Both the position numbers and the translations under genes were made by a program. The notes beneath the pieces are model-generated. The model saw only the letters and a list, made by a program, of their open reading frames with translations. It ran no database searches and was not told the origin of the DNA. Below are positions 33,836 to 45,709 of a DNA stretch of 64,000 nucleotides, one piece after another (position 1 is the stretch's first letter; each line of letters opens with the position of its first letter). Source of the DNA: Batkoa obscura (taxonomy: Eukaryota; Entomophthoromycota; Entomophthoromycetes; Entomophthorales; Batkoaceae); the NCBI GenBank assembly GCA_030770535.1, contig JASVEC010000018.1, positions 1-64,000 on the forward strand, read 5' to 3'.

Positions 33836-35624
33836 TAATAATTCAAATCAATTTAATAATACATTTATACCAAATTCATTATTAAAATTTAAATCAATAT
33901 TAAAAAAAATTATTAAAAATCATCGATATAAAGTTCAATATAATCAGTTATTTGATAATTATTGTCCAATTAACAATAATTATAATTTACCAAACAGTCA
34001 TGAACAAATATATAAATTTGTAACTAATATATTAAAAAGACTACTACCGCCTTATATTTTTGGAAATATTAAGAATTATATTATTTTTGAAAAAAATATT
34101 AAAACATTTTTGAGTGCAACTAAATATGAAGTAAATAATTTAAATAATTGGATACAAAATATCAAAATAAATGAAATAAGTTGGCTTAATTATAATTCAA
34201 GTAATATAAAATACATTATTTTTTATACAAATAATTAAGTTATTATTTTTAGATATAAATGAAATTAAAACACAACCTATAACATATAAAAAGAAACAAT
34301 TAAAATTATTATGTTCTTTTATATTATGGTTAATTAATGATATAGTTTTACCTTTAATTGGATTTAATTTTTATGTAACTGAACATCAACATATGAAATA
34401 TAAATTATGTTATTATAGATTTGATGTTTGGAATAAAATGAAACAAGAGCATAAAATTAAATTAGAAAAAGATAATATTTTTATTAAAATTAAAAGTGTA
34501 AGTTATTATTTATTATTATTTATTATTATTTATTATTATTTATAGGATGAAATTAAACAAATATGTCAAAGTAGAGGATTTGGATTCGGTTATGGTAGAT
34601 TTATACCAAAGAATGGTGGTATATTAAGATTAATAACTAATTCAAATGTAAAATCATTTGGGTATTATTTAGAGTAAATAATAATAATAATAATAATAAT
34701 AACTAATAACGATAATAAAAAATGATAGTCAACTTAAGATTAAATCAGTTAATCAAGCGTTATATAATTGTTTCTTAAGTTTAAAATGTGAAAAGAGATT
34801 TCAATTAAATAAATTTCAGGGTTCAATGTTAGGAATAACTGAAATTCATGAACAATTAAATACTTTTCTAAAAAATAATTCAAAAATAAAAACAACAAGT
34901 TCATTTTATTTCGGTAAAGTAGATATTGAACAATGTTATGATCGAATGTCACATGAGCATTTATTGAAATTAACAAATGAGTTTATATTGTCTGAAAATT
35001 ATTATTATTTTAAATTATTAACATTGAAATTAAATCAATCAAATCATAAACGATTATATATAAAAAAACATACTCAATTAGTAATTCCACAAGAAATGAA
35101 AGATTATAATATAAGTTTAAAAGATAATATTATAATCAATCAAAAATTAGATAGTATTAAAAGTAAAAAGGAGTTATTAAATGTACTTGAACAACATCTA
35201 TTAAATAATATCGTTAAGGTAATTTCATATTAAATATAATAATAAAATAGAATATTTAAATTTTTTCATTTTTTTTATTTTATTTAGTTAGATAATGATT
35301 TCTATATACAAATGAACGGAATACCACAAGGGTCTATAATATCAAGTTTATTATGTGGATTATATTATTCATTTATTCAATCTCAATTTTTAAATGAGTT
35401 CAATGACAATAATAATAATTTAATATTAAGAATGACAGATGATTTTTTAATAATATCAACAAGTAAATTAAATGTATTAAAATTTATAAAAAAAATGCAC
35501 TTGGGAATATCAAAATATGGTTGTTATATTAATCCAACAAAAACATTAACAAACTTTCAACTGCCAATTTATTTAAAAACATTAGCTTATAATAATGAAT
35601 TTTATGATTATGAAACAACAGAAG

Positions 35625-35694
<70 letters not shown>

Positions 35695-36532
35695 ATTTCC
35701 TTGGTGTGGTTATTTAATTGATACCAATAATTTACAAGTTTTATTAAATAATAATTCAGAATTAAATTTTAATACTTGTATTAATAGTTTTACAATGGAT
35801 TATACTAATGGGGCTACTAAAAAAGTTATACCAAAATTAATAAGGTAATTAAATATAATATATAATTATTGTTGTATAATAAATATAATATTAATGAAAT
35901 ATATAATAAATAGATTAATTGGATTAAAACTTCAAAATCAAATGTTTCAATTAAAAAACATAAAAAAGAATATGAAGTTTATAGAACCAAAGTTATTTCA
36001 AAATTATTACCAAACTCGAATGAAAGGAATTAAACATAATATTTATCATTTAATATTAAATATAATACAAAAATTAATAGTATTTATTAATAAATTGTCC
36101 TATAAATTAAATCTATCTGCTATGTTAAGTAGGTATTTTTTTAAAGTTAAATACAACTTCATATTAATATTTTAATTTTTAGATATTATTAAACAACTTA
36201 TATATAAAACATGGAAATATATTCAACCAAAAATCAACATTAATAGAGTCAATTTAATTTTATTAAAAAAAAAGAATGACAAACTAAATAACACTACAAT
36301 GAAATTAGAATCTATTACTTACATTACAATTCAAAAAATAGTTTTAATAATCTTTTCTAATATATTATTATTTCATAAAGATTATAAATTCAATAATACA
36401 CAATTAAAAAATCAATTGAAAAATTGGATTAAATCACAATTAATTAAATATTATTCATTAAATAAGAATATGAATTACTTACAATATAAACACTTTATAA
36501 AAAGAGTAGCTAAATCTTATTCTTTTAATTAA
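32356..36532 (+). CDS. TERT: Telomerase reverse transcriptase
   Basis: Catalytic subunit of telomerase, in about a dozen exons with 35-120 nt introns. N-terminal TEN domain: SKPWSWLLNK, then GSDIMVWLLTKRTIIIRI, matching the family GDDVxxHLLxxxxIF element. RNA-binding domain with CP/QFP/T motifs: YCPINNNYNLPNSHEQIYKF and IKINEISWLNY, then NFYVTEHQHMKYKLCYYRFD. Polymerase motifs: 1 (RFIPKNGGILRLIT), A (FYFGKVDIEQCYDRM, catalytic Asp), B' (NGIPQGSIISSLLCG), C (LILRMTDDFLIIS, two catalytic Asp), D (GCYINPTKT) and E (FPWCGYLID). An Asn run at 35626-35692 lies between D and E. The helical thumb follows. All three catalytic Asp are present, so it looks functional. Start: first ATG, in frame to the TEN exons. 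The native template should match the TTAGGG repeats at 1-736. Confidence 0.95.
35626..35692 (+). repeat. AAT microsatellite inside TERT
   Basis: About 22 AAT units coding an Asn run between polymerase motifs D and E of TERT. Similar tracts occur in at least six other genes here (near 30190, 33781, 58083, 58830, 61050 and 62420). Confidence 0.9.
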
Positions 36533-36612
36533 TATTAATAAATTTATCATTATGTATGTTTAATATCATTATGTTCTATTATATCAAATAATTTATTACT
36601 TTAATTTACTAG

Positions 36613-37637
36613 TTAACTACGAACTACCCAACAGAGTATAATAACAATACTACTAATAGATATGATAACAACTGACCTAAAATAAATAAATAAATATTAA
36701 TAAAAATAGCAATATATAATTAATAACTCTTACCAAATATAACCAAATAAATCTATTAATACTCCTACTTCAGGAATACCCGGTTGAGCTGCTCTAATAG
36801 CTGATATAGAAAACAACATAACTGGACCAAAAGTTAATAATGGAGCAGGGATAGTTACTTTATTCATAAAAATATTAGTAGCTAAACAAGCTAAACTAAT
36901 AGGTAAACACCATAATATTAAATGAATTAAAAAAGAAAAAAATATAGCTAAATTAGCTCTTTTCACTTTTAAACTTATAAAAAATAATGAAAACTCATTA
37001 GTTTTTAGTTCGGTTGAAAAATTAATATTGAACAGTTGATAAGAAATATCAGAGTCAAATTTGGTATCTAAAGTAATACTGTTATTGGTATATACTTTAA
37101 ATGGAAATGAACATTCGTATGAATCAAATGGATAATTATCTGGTTCACCTGTTTGAAAATCAATTAATGTACTTTGTTCTCTATTAAATAGATTGATAAA
37201 TAATAATATTAATTTTAAATACTATAAATTACATTGGTCTATCTTTATATAATTGATACGATTTTTTACTGTGATGAACTAAAATATTAACAGTTTCTAA
37301 AATAATTTAAAATTAATAATAAACTAAATTTATTTTAATTAAACTTAAACTCACCATTATTCCCTTTTATTTTTTCATATAAGTTATAACTTAATTTAAT
37401 ATTACTATTAATTTGAATTGTTCTTTCACTTGGGTTAATATCTTCAATGGTCAAATAAACTAATACACCTTCATATGATTTATTTTCTTCAATAAATTGA
37501 TTTAACGGTGACTTTTTATACCCTTTATTATTCTGTAAACCAGCAGAAATAGCAATTGTTATAATTATCATAAATGATAAAAAACTTATGAATTGACCTA
37601 ATTGAATTCTTTTGATTATATTCAATGATTGAAACAT
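36613..37637 (-). CDS. DUF4436 family integral membrane protein
   Basis: Four or so exons. A first transmembrane helix follows the start (QLGQFISFLSFMIIITIAIS). A beta-rich luminal or extracellular part comes next (VLVYLTIEDINPSERTIQIN). The C-terminal membrane part has MKRANLAIFFSFLIHLILWC, then FGPVMLFSISAIRAAQPGIP-x-VGVLIDLFGYIW and a last helix (SVVIISISSIVIIL). The 'RaaqPgiPxxGxxiDxxgyiW' stretch is the signature I associate with DUF4436, a family of unknown function in fungi and bacteria. The last intron (GTAAGA..TTTTAG, about 36677-36732) adds the final helix and moves the stop to 36613. An upstream ATG at 37772 is in frame, but starting at 37637 puts the signal-anchor at the N-terminus. 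It is divergent from the CISD3-like gene. Confidence 0.7.
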
Positions 37638-37811
37638 TATAATTAAAAATAAAAAATAAAAAAAAATCAATTTAACAGTTGTTCCTAATAAATATACATA
37701 AAGGGGGTTATATTTTAATGAACTAATATAATAAATGCAATTAATTAAACGACTAAATTTATAAAAAACCAAAATTTCGACATTTTATTTATCAAATTTA
37801 ATAAATAAACT

Positions 37812-38427
37812 ATGGGAAAAGACGAGTATATATTAAATATTGAAGATTTAGGGGATTTAAAGCCTTGTGTACCAATGGTAATCATATAAAATACATACTA
37901 TAAACTTCAGTATATTCAATTTAATAGTTTGGTCCAATTAATCTAAAAAATTTAACTCCAGGTGAAACCAAATTATATTGTCGATGTGGTTTGAGTAAAG
38001 ATTCTCCATGGTGTGATAGTAACTATTATTAATGATACATATTATTGATAATATTTATATTTAAAAGATAGTCATAAAGGTACTCCATTTAAACCAATGA
38101 AATGGAAAGTACCTGAGATAAATTCAAACTCTTCCATAGTATGTAATAGATTTAGTATATGTCATTGTAAATATACAAAGAAACCACCGTAAGTTTGATA
38201 ATAGTTATATAATAATCTGCTTAATCTATTTAAAAGTTTTTGTGATGGAACTCGTAATTTAAATAACTTATTTTTTAAATTTTTATAACCAATAAATAGA
38301 TTATGATTTGCCCATTCCATTTTTAAAAGCACATAAAAAATGTAATGAAGACCATGATAAGATTACAAAAATATGTCATCATTGTGGATATACGCCAGGC
38401 TTAGAATTGTCTTTAGAGGATGATTAA
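37812..38427 (+). CDS. Double CDGSH iron-sulfur protein, CISD3 (MiNT)-like
   Basis: Each CDGSH motif binds a [2Fe-2S] cluster through three Cys and one His. Five exons: 37812-37877, 37928-38018, 38068-38188, 38237-38253 and 38300-38427. Motif 1 is CRCGLSKDSPWCDNSH (Asn where Gly is usual; all four ligands kept). Motif 2 is CHCKYTKKPPFCDGTH. Its FCDGT segment comes from a 17-nt micro-exon, and the ligand His codon is split by the following intron (C|AT). Two motifs in one chain is the plan of mitochondrial CISD3 and its bacterial kin. The C-terminus continues with KKCNEDHDKITKICHHCGYT, holding three more Cys, which is not part of the usual CISD3 fold. No clear presequence is visible; a mitochondrial location is inferred from the family. 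Confidence 0.85.
38237..38253 (+). other. 17-nt micro-exon carrying the CDGT of CDGSH motif 2
   Basis: It lies between an acceptor TTTAAAAG and a donor GTAATT, with phases (2 in, 1 out) matching the neighbouring exons. Skipping it breaks the frame, and only its inclusion gives a complete iron-sulfur motif. Confidence 0.8.
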
Positions 38428-38483
38428 ATAAAAACAATTAAAATCAAAATCAACTAATGAAATAATTTTAAATTAACTAGCTT

Positions 38484-40669
38484 TTATTTTATAGTAATTC
38501 GCTCAGCATCATTTTGATTTTCTTTTGAAAATATAAAATATTCAACCATATTATCTAAAGTGATACTTATATACTGTGTCTTATTATTGATATAGATAAT
38601 AGGAGTATCTTTTAATATTAAGGTAACTCCACTACAAAGCAGTTTTCGATGTCTTTTAAATATTTTCTTTTCAATCGAGCCCTGTATTTCCCCTAAATTT
38701 TAATCTAATGCTTCTTTTTAATATTACCTAACTATTATAAATTACCTGATGGATCAGCTAATAATACATTAGCATGGTCATCTTTATTAATAATTTGTTT
38801 TATCACAACAGCCAAGTTTGGTATCATTAAATCAAACTGATACTCACCTTTAAATATCCTTGAAATGGAATGGGTTAATATTCCATTAAACTCATTATTG
38901 TTTGAAAGTATAAACTTCAAATAATTTGATGCTAAATAAATATTAGCATTCAATAAAATATGTTATAGTATATTAGAAACTTACGTAAATATTCTGGGAA
39001 ATCATTCGATTTTAAAAAATGAATCCATGTACTTGTTTGAAAAAACAAGTCTTGACCAACTAACTCTTCATTGTATGACTCATCAACAATACCATTTCTT
39101 TCTCTTTCTAGTCTTTTTGATTTTTTTAATGACAATAATCCAGCAGGTCCAGGCGGTCTCTTTCTTCCATTTAAATAAGGTAAATCTAAATTCATTTTAG
39201 AAATATCATTGTTATCAAGTTTAATAATATTTGATTGGAAACTAGTATCATTTTCATCCAAATCTGAGTTGATGTTATTTCTAGTAAAGTAGCCTAAGCT
39301 GGAGGCATTTCTACTAATTTGAGAATTATTATTGTAATTGCTACTTTTAGGTGTCCTTGATCCTTGATTTCCATTTATTTGTGTTACATTTTCGTTAACT
39401 GAAATAGTTTCTCTTCTGTTAGAATTATTATTTTGATTTCTTTGACTTAATATATCCACATTTATATTGGGATGACCTTCTTGAGTCAATGTGTTCTTAT
39501 TTACAGTTTGGCTACTTCTTTGAGTTAATATGTTCTCGCTTATATCAAAATGTTCCTCTTGACTTAATGTGTTATCGTTTACACTACCTTCCCTTCTTTG
39601 ACTTGATATATCATCCTTTGTGTTTTGATTGTTTTTCTGGGTTAATATATCCTTATTTATATTAAGATAACTCTTTTGGGTTAATTTATTGACGTCTATA
39701 CTTCTTGACTTCGAAATATTATTTTTGTATATATATGTATCAACCTTGGGATTTATCTTACTACTAATTGGAAGCCTATTTTGGCTATCATTTTGACTTA
39801 GTGGTAATTTATCTAAAATTTTGTTGGTTTCTATGCTTTTAGTGGTATCTTCAGTAATATTCTTTTTATTTGTAAATGCAAATTTTAATAACTTTTCTTT
39901 CAATTTCAATTCTACATTTGTAACGCTCTCTGTATCAGATTGATTATCCCTTTTTGTTTGCTCCTTTTTATCATCAGCATTAAAATTATTTGTATTGCTA
40001 TTAAAACAAGTGTTAGGGTCTCTACTATTATTTTTTTGTTGATTTAAATATACAATAGTATTTGTTTCTATCGTTTTGTTTTTTATAAAAGGAGCTTGAG
40101 TACTTTTATTATTTGTATTTTGATTATTTTGATTACTTTTATTATTTTGAATACATAAAATATCATTATCTATTGTACTATTACGTTCTTCATCATTTTT
40201 GTTATTACATTGAATTTCATTTGTTAAATCCATGTTTGATTGCTCTATTTTCTTAGTAACTGTATTTGGTGCTAAAATTAACTCAGTTTCATTTTGAAGT
40301 TCGTCTAAAAAGCTCAAATCAACTTCATTTACCACTTGTTTCTCTTTTTTCTTTTGTATTGTGGTTTGCTCATCATTATTAATATCATTTAAGAAATCCA
40401 AAAAATCATCCTCTTCATCTCTAACTATAATTGTTCGATTAAACTTGTTATTATGTTATTATCTTTATTTTTATTTTTTTATTACCTTGGGTTCCAACAA
40501 TACTTTGTGATAAATGGTTTTCATTCTCTCCATCTACAGTACTAGGATTAACTTGAGTATCACTTACTTGTTGTTTCTTTTTTTCATTTTTTTTTCTTAA
40601 AAATTCTAAAGCCTTTAAATTATCATTAGTTTGATTATAATAATATTGACTATAATGGATACATTCCAC
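38484..40669 (-). CDS. HROB-like OB-fold protein (DUF4539), MCM8-MCM9 partner
   Basis: Long disordered protein with a conserved C-terminal OB fold. Human HROB (C17orf53) recruits the MCM8-MCM9 helicase for repair synthesis in homologous recombination. About four exons; introns near 40438-40485 and 38947-38992 are phased correctly. The disordered first ~480 residues are Asn/Gln/Ser-rich with repeated LTQ/LSQ units (about 39450-39680). Just before the fold is KRPPGPAGLLSLKK, like the HROB 'RxxPGPAGxLP' element. The OB region runs through LMIPNLAVVIKQIINKDDHA, NVLLADPSGN, GEIQGSIEKK, LLCSGVTLILKDTPI and YISITLDNMVEYF. These follow the family pattern (IPNLxVxVKxL, VLLxDPTGEMxG, GxVLLLKxVxV, YLxVTxxNLVxI). 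The assignment rests on this pattern read by eye. Confidence 0.72.
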
Positions 40670-41543
40670 ATTGTAGTATAAATATAATTGACTTGCTTTA
40701 CAAATATTAGAATAAAAAATGAAAAATCAATTTGCTAAATTGGTAAATTTAAGGTTAAAGTTTAGACTATGATTGGAGTAGTAATTTAATGCAAAAAAAC
40801 GAACCTATTTTTATAGAATAGTGTGTTAAAAATAATATGATAATACAACTATTGAATGTTTACATAAGTTTATTTTTACTTGCTATTTAAGTTCAATAAT
40901 TTAGAAACAAATTGATTGAAAGTAGAACAACAAAAACGATAAGAAAAAAGGGACTCATACCTTATGGTTACATCGATAATACTAAATATAAAAGATGATT
41001 GATTATGACCTTACTCAAGGAACTTTTAAACATGAACATTCTCTAGGTTATCATAAACTTTAGATCATTGTGATAACTATTACAAGATATATTAAAAATT
41101 AGATAAGATCGATAGATGGAAATGAAGTGAAGCACAATAAAAAATTACCACTCGATCCAGACATGTATATGTTAACTACTTGGTATAGAAATGAAATAAT
41201 TTGTGAGTTTCTTCAAATATAAATTGTTCAACAGAAGATCCTAAGTTAGTTCCTTAATTCCAATAAAACAAATGAGATAAATTAACTTTGTATTGTAAAT
41301 TTTTTTTTAGTTAAGCTTAATATCATTGTTCTATGGCTATATATTAATACGATTAGCTTTTTTGATCAATAAACTATTTTATTTTAAAATTATATTTTAC
41401 ATTAGATACTATAAGCTTGTTTTATTAGCTTAATTTCCTATTTTGGCTATCCCTATTTTCAACATAAATATGTTAAAATGCACAATTTAACCAAATGAAT
41501 AAAGTTGTGATGTAAGCAAAAATAAATATCGCTTTTTAATAAA
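40670..41543. other. Intergenic region, perhaps with a small spliced gene
   Basis: Mostly AT-rich, but with two short coding-like stretches on the plus strand (see the 40995-41222 entry). No repeats or RNA genes are recognised. Confidence 0.4.
40995..41222 (+). CDS. Possible small spliced gene, unidentified
   Basis: One open stretch begins at the ATG at 40995 (MIDYDLTQGTFKHEHSLGYH). A second runs to a stop at 41220 (VKHNKKLPLDPDMYMLTTWY). Both have balanced, protein-like composition unlike the surrounding AT-rich spacer. I could not find a GT..AG pair that joins them in phase, so gene structure is unresolved and upstream exons may exist. I do not recognise the family. Confidence 0.2.
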
Positions 41544-42842
41544 ATGAGTGGAAAAAGGTATGCAACACATTCAGGCTCTTGGTACAGCGATAGCAGTATT
41601 TTACATTATCTATGTTTAACCTAAAGCTAATAAGATCCTTAAGAGTCTGTATTATCAAATCAATTACAGACTTGGTTAGATAAAGTGCCAAGTGCTACTG
41701 AAGAAAGTATAAGTATTCCCGTCAATGGTGCTACTGCTATCATTGTGCCGTAAGTTGAGTTGGAGCTAAATAATAATTTTATTTTAATTAATAATAGACA
41801 TGCTGGATATTCTTATTCCGGAGAAACAGCAGCCCATGCATTTAAATGTGTTGACATTACAAAATTGTAAAGTTCACATATAAAACTAAATTTCAATCTA
41901 ATAATTTAAAGTGATAAAATATTCATCTTGGGGCCATCCCATCACTCTTATTTCAAAGAATGTCGTTTAAGTCCTTTTAAACATTATTCAACACCATTAG
42001 GGGATATTAAAATAGATTTAGAAAGTAGATAACTTATTAATTATACTTAATTTACAGTTGCTAACAAAACTAAAGTAAATAAGGAATTGGCTGATAGCAA
42101 ACATTTCTCATATTTAGATGGAACTGTTGATGAAGAAGAACATAGTTTAGAAATGCAGCTTCCTTACCTTTATAAGATTTTTGAAGATCGGTAACTTTAT
42201 ATACCTTATTTTGACTTGACTTACAGTTAGTATTGATGAGGTAGCTTTGATACCCATCATGGTAGGAAGTATAAACAGTTCTTTAGAAAAAAAGTATGGT
42301 GAGTTATTAAGTCCTTATTTCAAAGAGTCCCGTAACTTGTTTGTTATATCATCTGATTTTTGTCATTGGTAAATAATAACATTAAAATTAGAATATATAT
42401 TAAAATTAATAGGGGCTCACGTTTCAGTTATACATTTTATTCCAGTTCAAAGACACCAAGTTCTGACCCTGATGATTTTGATACATGTACAAATAGACCC
42501 TTTAAGCTTTATGAGGCTATAGAAAACCTTGATCGTGAAGGGATGAATATTATTGAAGCTATTGATTTTGACCAATTTAAACAATACTTACAAACAACTG
42601 GGAACACTATTTGCGGAAGGCATCCTATCTCTATTTTATTAGCTATTTTAGAACATACTTTCCCTAAAATTAGTCGTAATCCTATCTCAGATCAAGGTAT
42701 TACCGATGGTCAATATTCTGGTTCGGTGCCAATTTTGAAGTTTATCTACTATGCTCAATCTTCTCAAATTACTTCAAAACGTGATTCTTCTGTCTCTTAT
42801 GCTGCTGGTTATGTTTTCAATCCTATCACCTTAAATAAATAA
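41544..42842 (+). CDS. MEMO1: MEMO1 family protein
   Basis: Homologue of human MEMO1 (mediator of ErbB2-driven motility) and yeast Mho1. The fold is related to extradiol dioxygenases; human MEMO1 binds copper and iron. About seven exons with 35-60 nt introns. It starts MSGKRYATHSGSWYSDS, like the human SHAGSWY. Then come HAGYSYSGETAAHAFK (putative metal-site His), LGPSHHSYFKECRLSPF, EEEHSLEMQLPYLYKIF, VIPIMVG-type strands, VISSDFCHWG, NTICGRHPISILL and YAQSSQ..SSVSYAAGY. These are all family landmarks, in order, including the conserved metal-site His and Cys in GPSHH, DFCHWG and TICGRHP. The start ATG is the only one in phase with the GSWY segment. Confidence 0.92.
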
Positions 42843-42922
42843 TGGTGTTATGAGCTAATATTTCCAAATATTAAGTACATGCTTAAGTCTATGATGCTGC
42901 TGATTTTTGTTTAAAATAACTC

Positions 42923-43020
42923 GGGATATATTTTTGTGTTTAAGGATTTTATTAAGGACTTTTCCGCTCAAATAGCACTTAAAAAACGGAAAAAGTGATA
43001 AAGCCAAAAAAAACACATTC
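42923..43020 (-). mobile_element. MITE-like element, copy 12
   Basis: Reverse copy (GGGATATA to ACACATTC) with the internal CGCTCAAATAGCACTTAAAA core. It sits between MEMO1 and the convergent TAF3-like gene, some 18 kb beyond the subtelomeric cluster. Confidence 0.78.
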
Positions 43021-43264
43021 AATTAATATTTATAGTTTAATGTTTAAGATTATAGAGATATTGTCTTATCTAATCGACTTGTTTAACTACCCAAATTATT
43101 TACTTTGAAACCGTTAGATTTAAAAATATGTAAAGAAAATTGATTCAAAACTGGATGAGCTTTATTGAGTATATTATTTAAGAAACTCAAGTAGATTAAA
43201 ATATAAAACAATGAATGGAATGATAAACACCATAAAATAAGATCCAATTAAACTAATTGATTAT

Positions 43265-43763
43265 TTAAAATGATTCACTATATTTGCCCTTTTTACGCTT
43301 ATGCATATGCTCAGTATTAGATTCCCCCCTGTATTTCTTCTTACTAGCCAACTTTTTACGACGAATACAACGAGGACAAGTCCAATATTCTGGAGCGTCG
43401 CTCTCGGTTGGAAAATTCAAACATAAACCATGGAACCACTGGTTACACTCATCACATGCAAGCATAAACCCATCGTTTGCAGCGAAATTAGCGCAAAAGC
43501 AGTTAGTAGCATCCTCAGTTACATTGTCATAACCTCGAGTAAAGTCTACGACTGGTGTGTAGATGGGCTGGATATCGCCAGTAATATTTTCAATCTTTGG
43601 TGCTTTTGTTGCTACTTTAGGTTTAAGTTGATTATCATTTGTCACACATTCATTATTACCAGAGGGTACTTTTTTAGGTACTACAGGCTTTTGCTTTCCA
43701 TCAGTGCTTCCTAAGTTAAGCTTAAATGTTATTTTTGGTAAAGTAGGCTTTTCTAGGACAGGG

Positions 43764-43795
<32 letters not shown>

Positions 43796-45709
43796 GTTAT
43801 CATCTGATGATGAATAAGGTGATATTTCTGCGGGGTCGCCAATATAGTCTGAATCTTTCGGAGGAAGGCGGTGCCTTACGTGGTTTACGCTTTTAATATC
43901 TTTTTCTTTATTAAGTAATATAGAGGGTCTCCTTGGAAGTTTATTGGGCTTTGGACTTTTTAATACAACATTTGAGCTATCACTATTTAAGTTGAATGTA
44001 ACCTTTGACTTGCTTTTTGAAGTAGACAGTCTATTTTTTGAATATGATGGTGATGTAATATCATTAACATTTTTGGATCCACCTCTTGGATCTATTTCAG
44101 TTGAGCTAGTTGTACATGAGCTTATTTGAACCTCCTCTTCTATAGGTGACATAGTATCCATTGAGCCTTTATTACGGTTGAGTTTTCCTTGAGAGGGAGG
44201 TAAGCTCTTCTTAAAATCCTTACCATTGAAATTCTTTGGGGTATGGTTTAAAGAGGATTTGTCGTGAAGATTAGTTTTAATTAAATTGTGTTGTTTATTT
44301 ATAATGACTGGCTTCTTTTTAATTTCTACATTACCTTTTTTTATTACTTTAGAACCATTTTTCGTGTTCTGAATTTGACTTGTTAAATGTATTTTCTTTA
44401 GATTTATGCTATTCTTTTTGCTTAAATTATGTTCAGATTTAAATTGGTGATCCTCCTTTTCATGGGCTTTAAAAGCCTTTTTTGATGTCCCGTTAGCTGA
44501 AGGAATTGCATTTGTTGGAATTATTAAACGTAGCTGTGGCTTGGGCGGTAGTGGCTTCAATCTTTCAATTTCTTCTGGCGTCAACCATGAAGGAAAGGGG
44601 GCTTCACTTAATGATTTAAATTCATTCTCTGAAAGCTTTTCCGCTACTACTGAGAATTTCGACTGTGTGGAAGTAAGAGCGGTTTCAGAAAATATTTTTT
44701 TAAGTGGAGTTTGAAAGCTGATGATGTCATCACCAGCCGTAGGAGGATTACTTATAGGTGGTTCAATGCTTTGAAGGCATGAGTTGAACGGGCTTTCTTT
44801 ATTGAACTTTGCAAGATCAGTTTTGTCGCCTTTTAAGCGTTGATAGGCACGTTTATAGAAATCGTCATGTTGTGCAACAATAGAAATCTCTTTTCTGACA
44901 TCATTATCATTGTCTAACTCTTTTCTTCTTTCTAAAAGAGATTCCCATACTTTTTCTGCGTCTATACCAATTGATGGATGTGAGTTAAGATGATCTTTAA
45001 AGTTGATTCGTTTTTGAAAAACTGAATTTTGGCGTTTTATTCGGTTAATGGGGAGTTCATTATTTTTTGGAACTATTGGATTGGAGAATGGAGTTGGTTT
45101 AGGGGTCTCTTCACTTATACTTGCTTCCATCTGAGTATCAATCTTCTTATTCGGTAGAAAATTTTCGATATTATCTTCAGGAGTATTAATTGGAATTATT
45201 TCATCAACTAAATCTGGTATAGTAACCTCCAAAATCCTTTTATTTTCCTCAAGGATAAGCTCCTCTATACCATCACTCCTACTTATATCTTTGAATTCAT
45301 AGATTGTTTTGCCTTTTTCAACTTTTTTATCTAAAATTTAAATTAAACGAAGTTAATTTTTCATAGCTAAAAAAATACCTTGAATTGTTTCCTTTGTAAC
45401 GCTCATTGAAGCAATCTTATTTAACCTTATATTATGAATACCAAATGTATAAAGATCATTGATATTTACTGAATTGTTTTCAAGTGCGCTAATAACGTCA
45501 AATGCGTTTGGCTCACTGCGACCAGATATTTCTGCTAACTTCTTAGCTTCAAATGACATTTCTGACAAATAAAGCTGGGTTACTTGCGATAAAATATCAA
45601 GCGTTGATTCTGAGGCCGTTGGAATAGGGATACCACGTCTTAGTTGTTGCTGTTGTAATACTCGAGCAGCTGCTCTCCTTACCAATTCATTGTGAAATGA
45701 ATCAGACAT
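43265..45709 (-). CDS. TAF3: TAF3-like TFIID subunit (histone fold plus PHD finger)
   Basis: Two exons; intron about 45333-45380 (GTATTT..TTTAG). The first exon codes a Bromo_TP histone fold of about 90 residues (LVRRAAARVLQQ, LDILSQVTQLYLSEMSFEAK, GRSEPNAFDVISALE), the kind that pairs with TAF10 in TFIID. The middle ~500 residues are disordered, basic, and include an Ala-Pro repeat (about 43757-43796). The C-terminus is a C4HC3 PHD finger (CFCANFAANDGFMLAC, CDECNQWFHGLC, YWTCPRC) with the Trp that, in TAF3, helps read H3K4me3, followed by a basic KKGKYSESF tail. Histone fold first and PHD last is the TAF3 plan. TAF8, which has a similar fold, lacks a PHD finger. The role is promoter recognition by RNA polymerase II TFIID. 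Confidence 0.85.
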
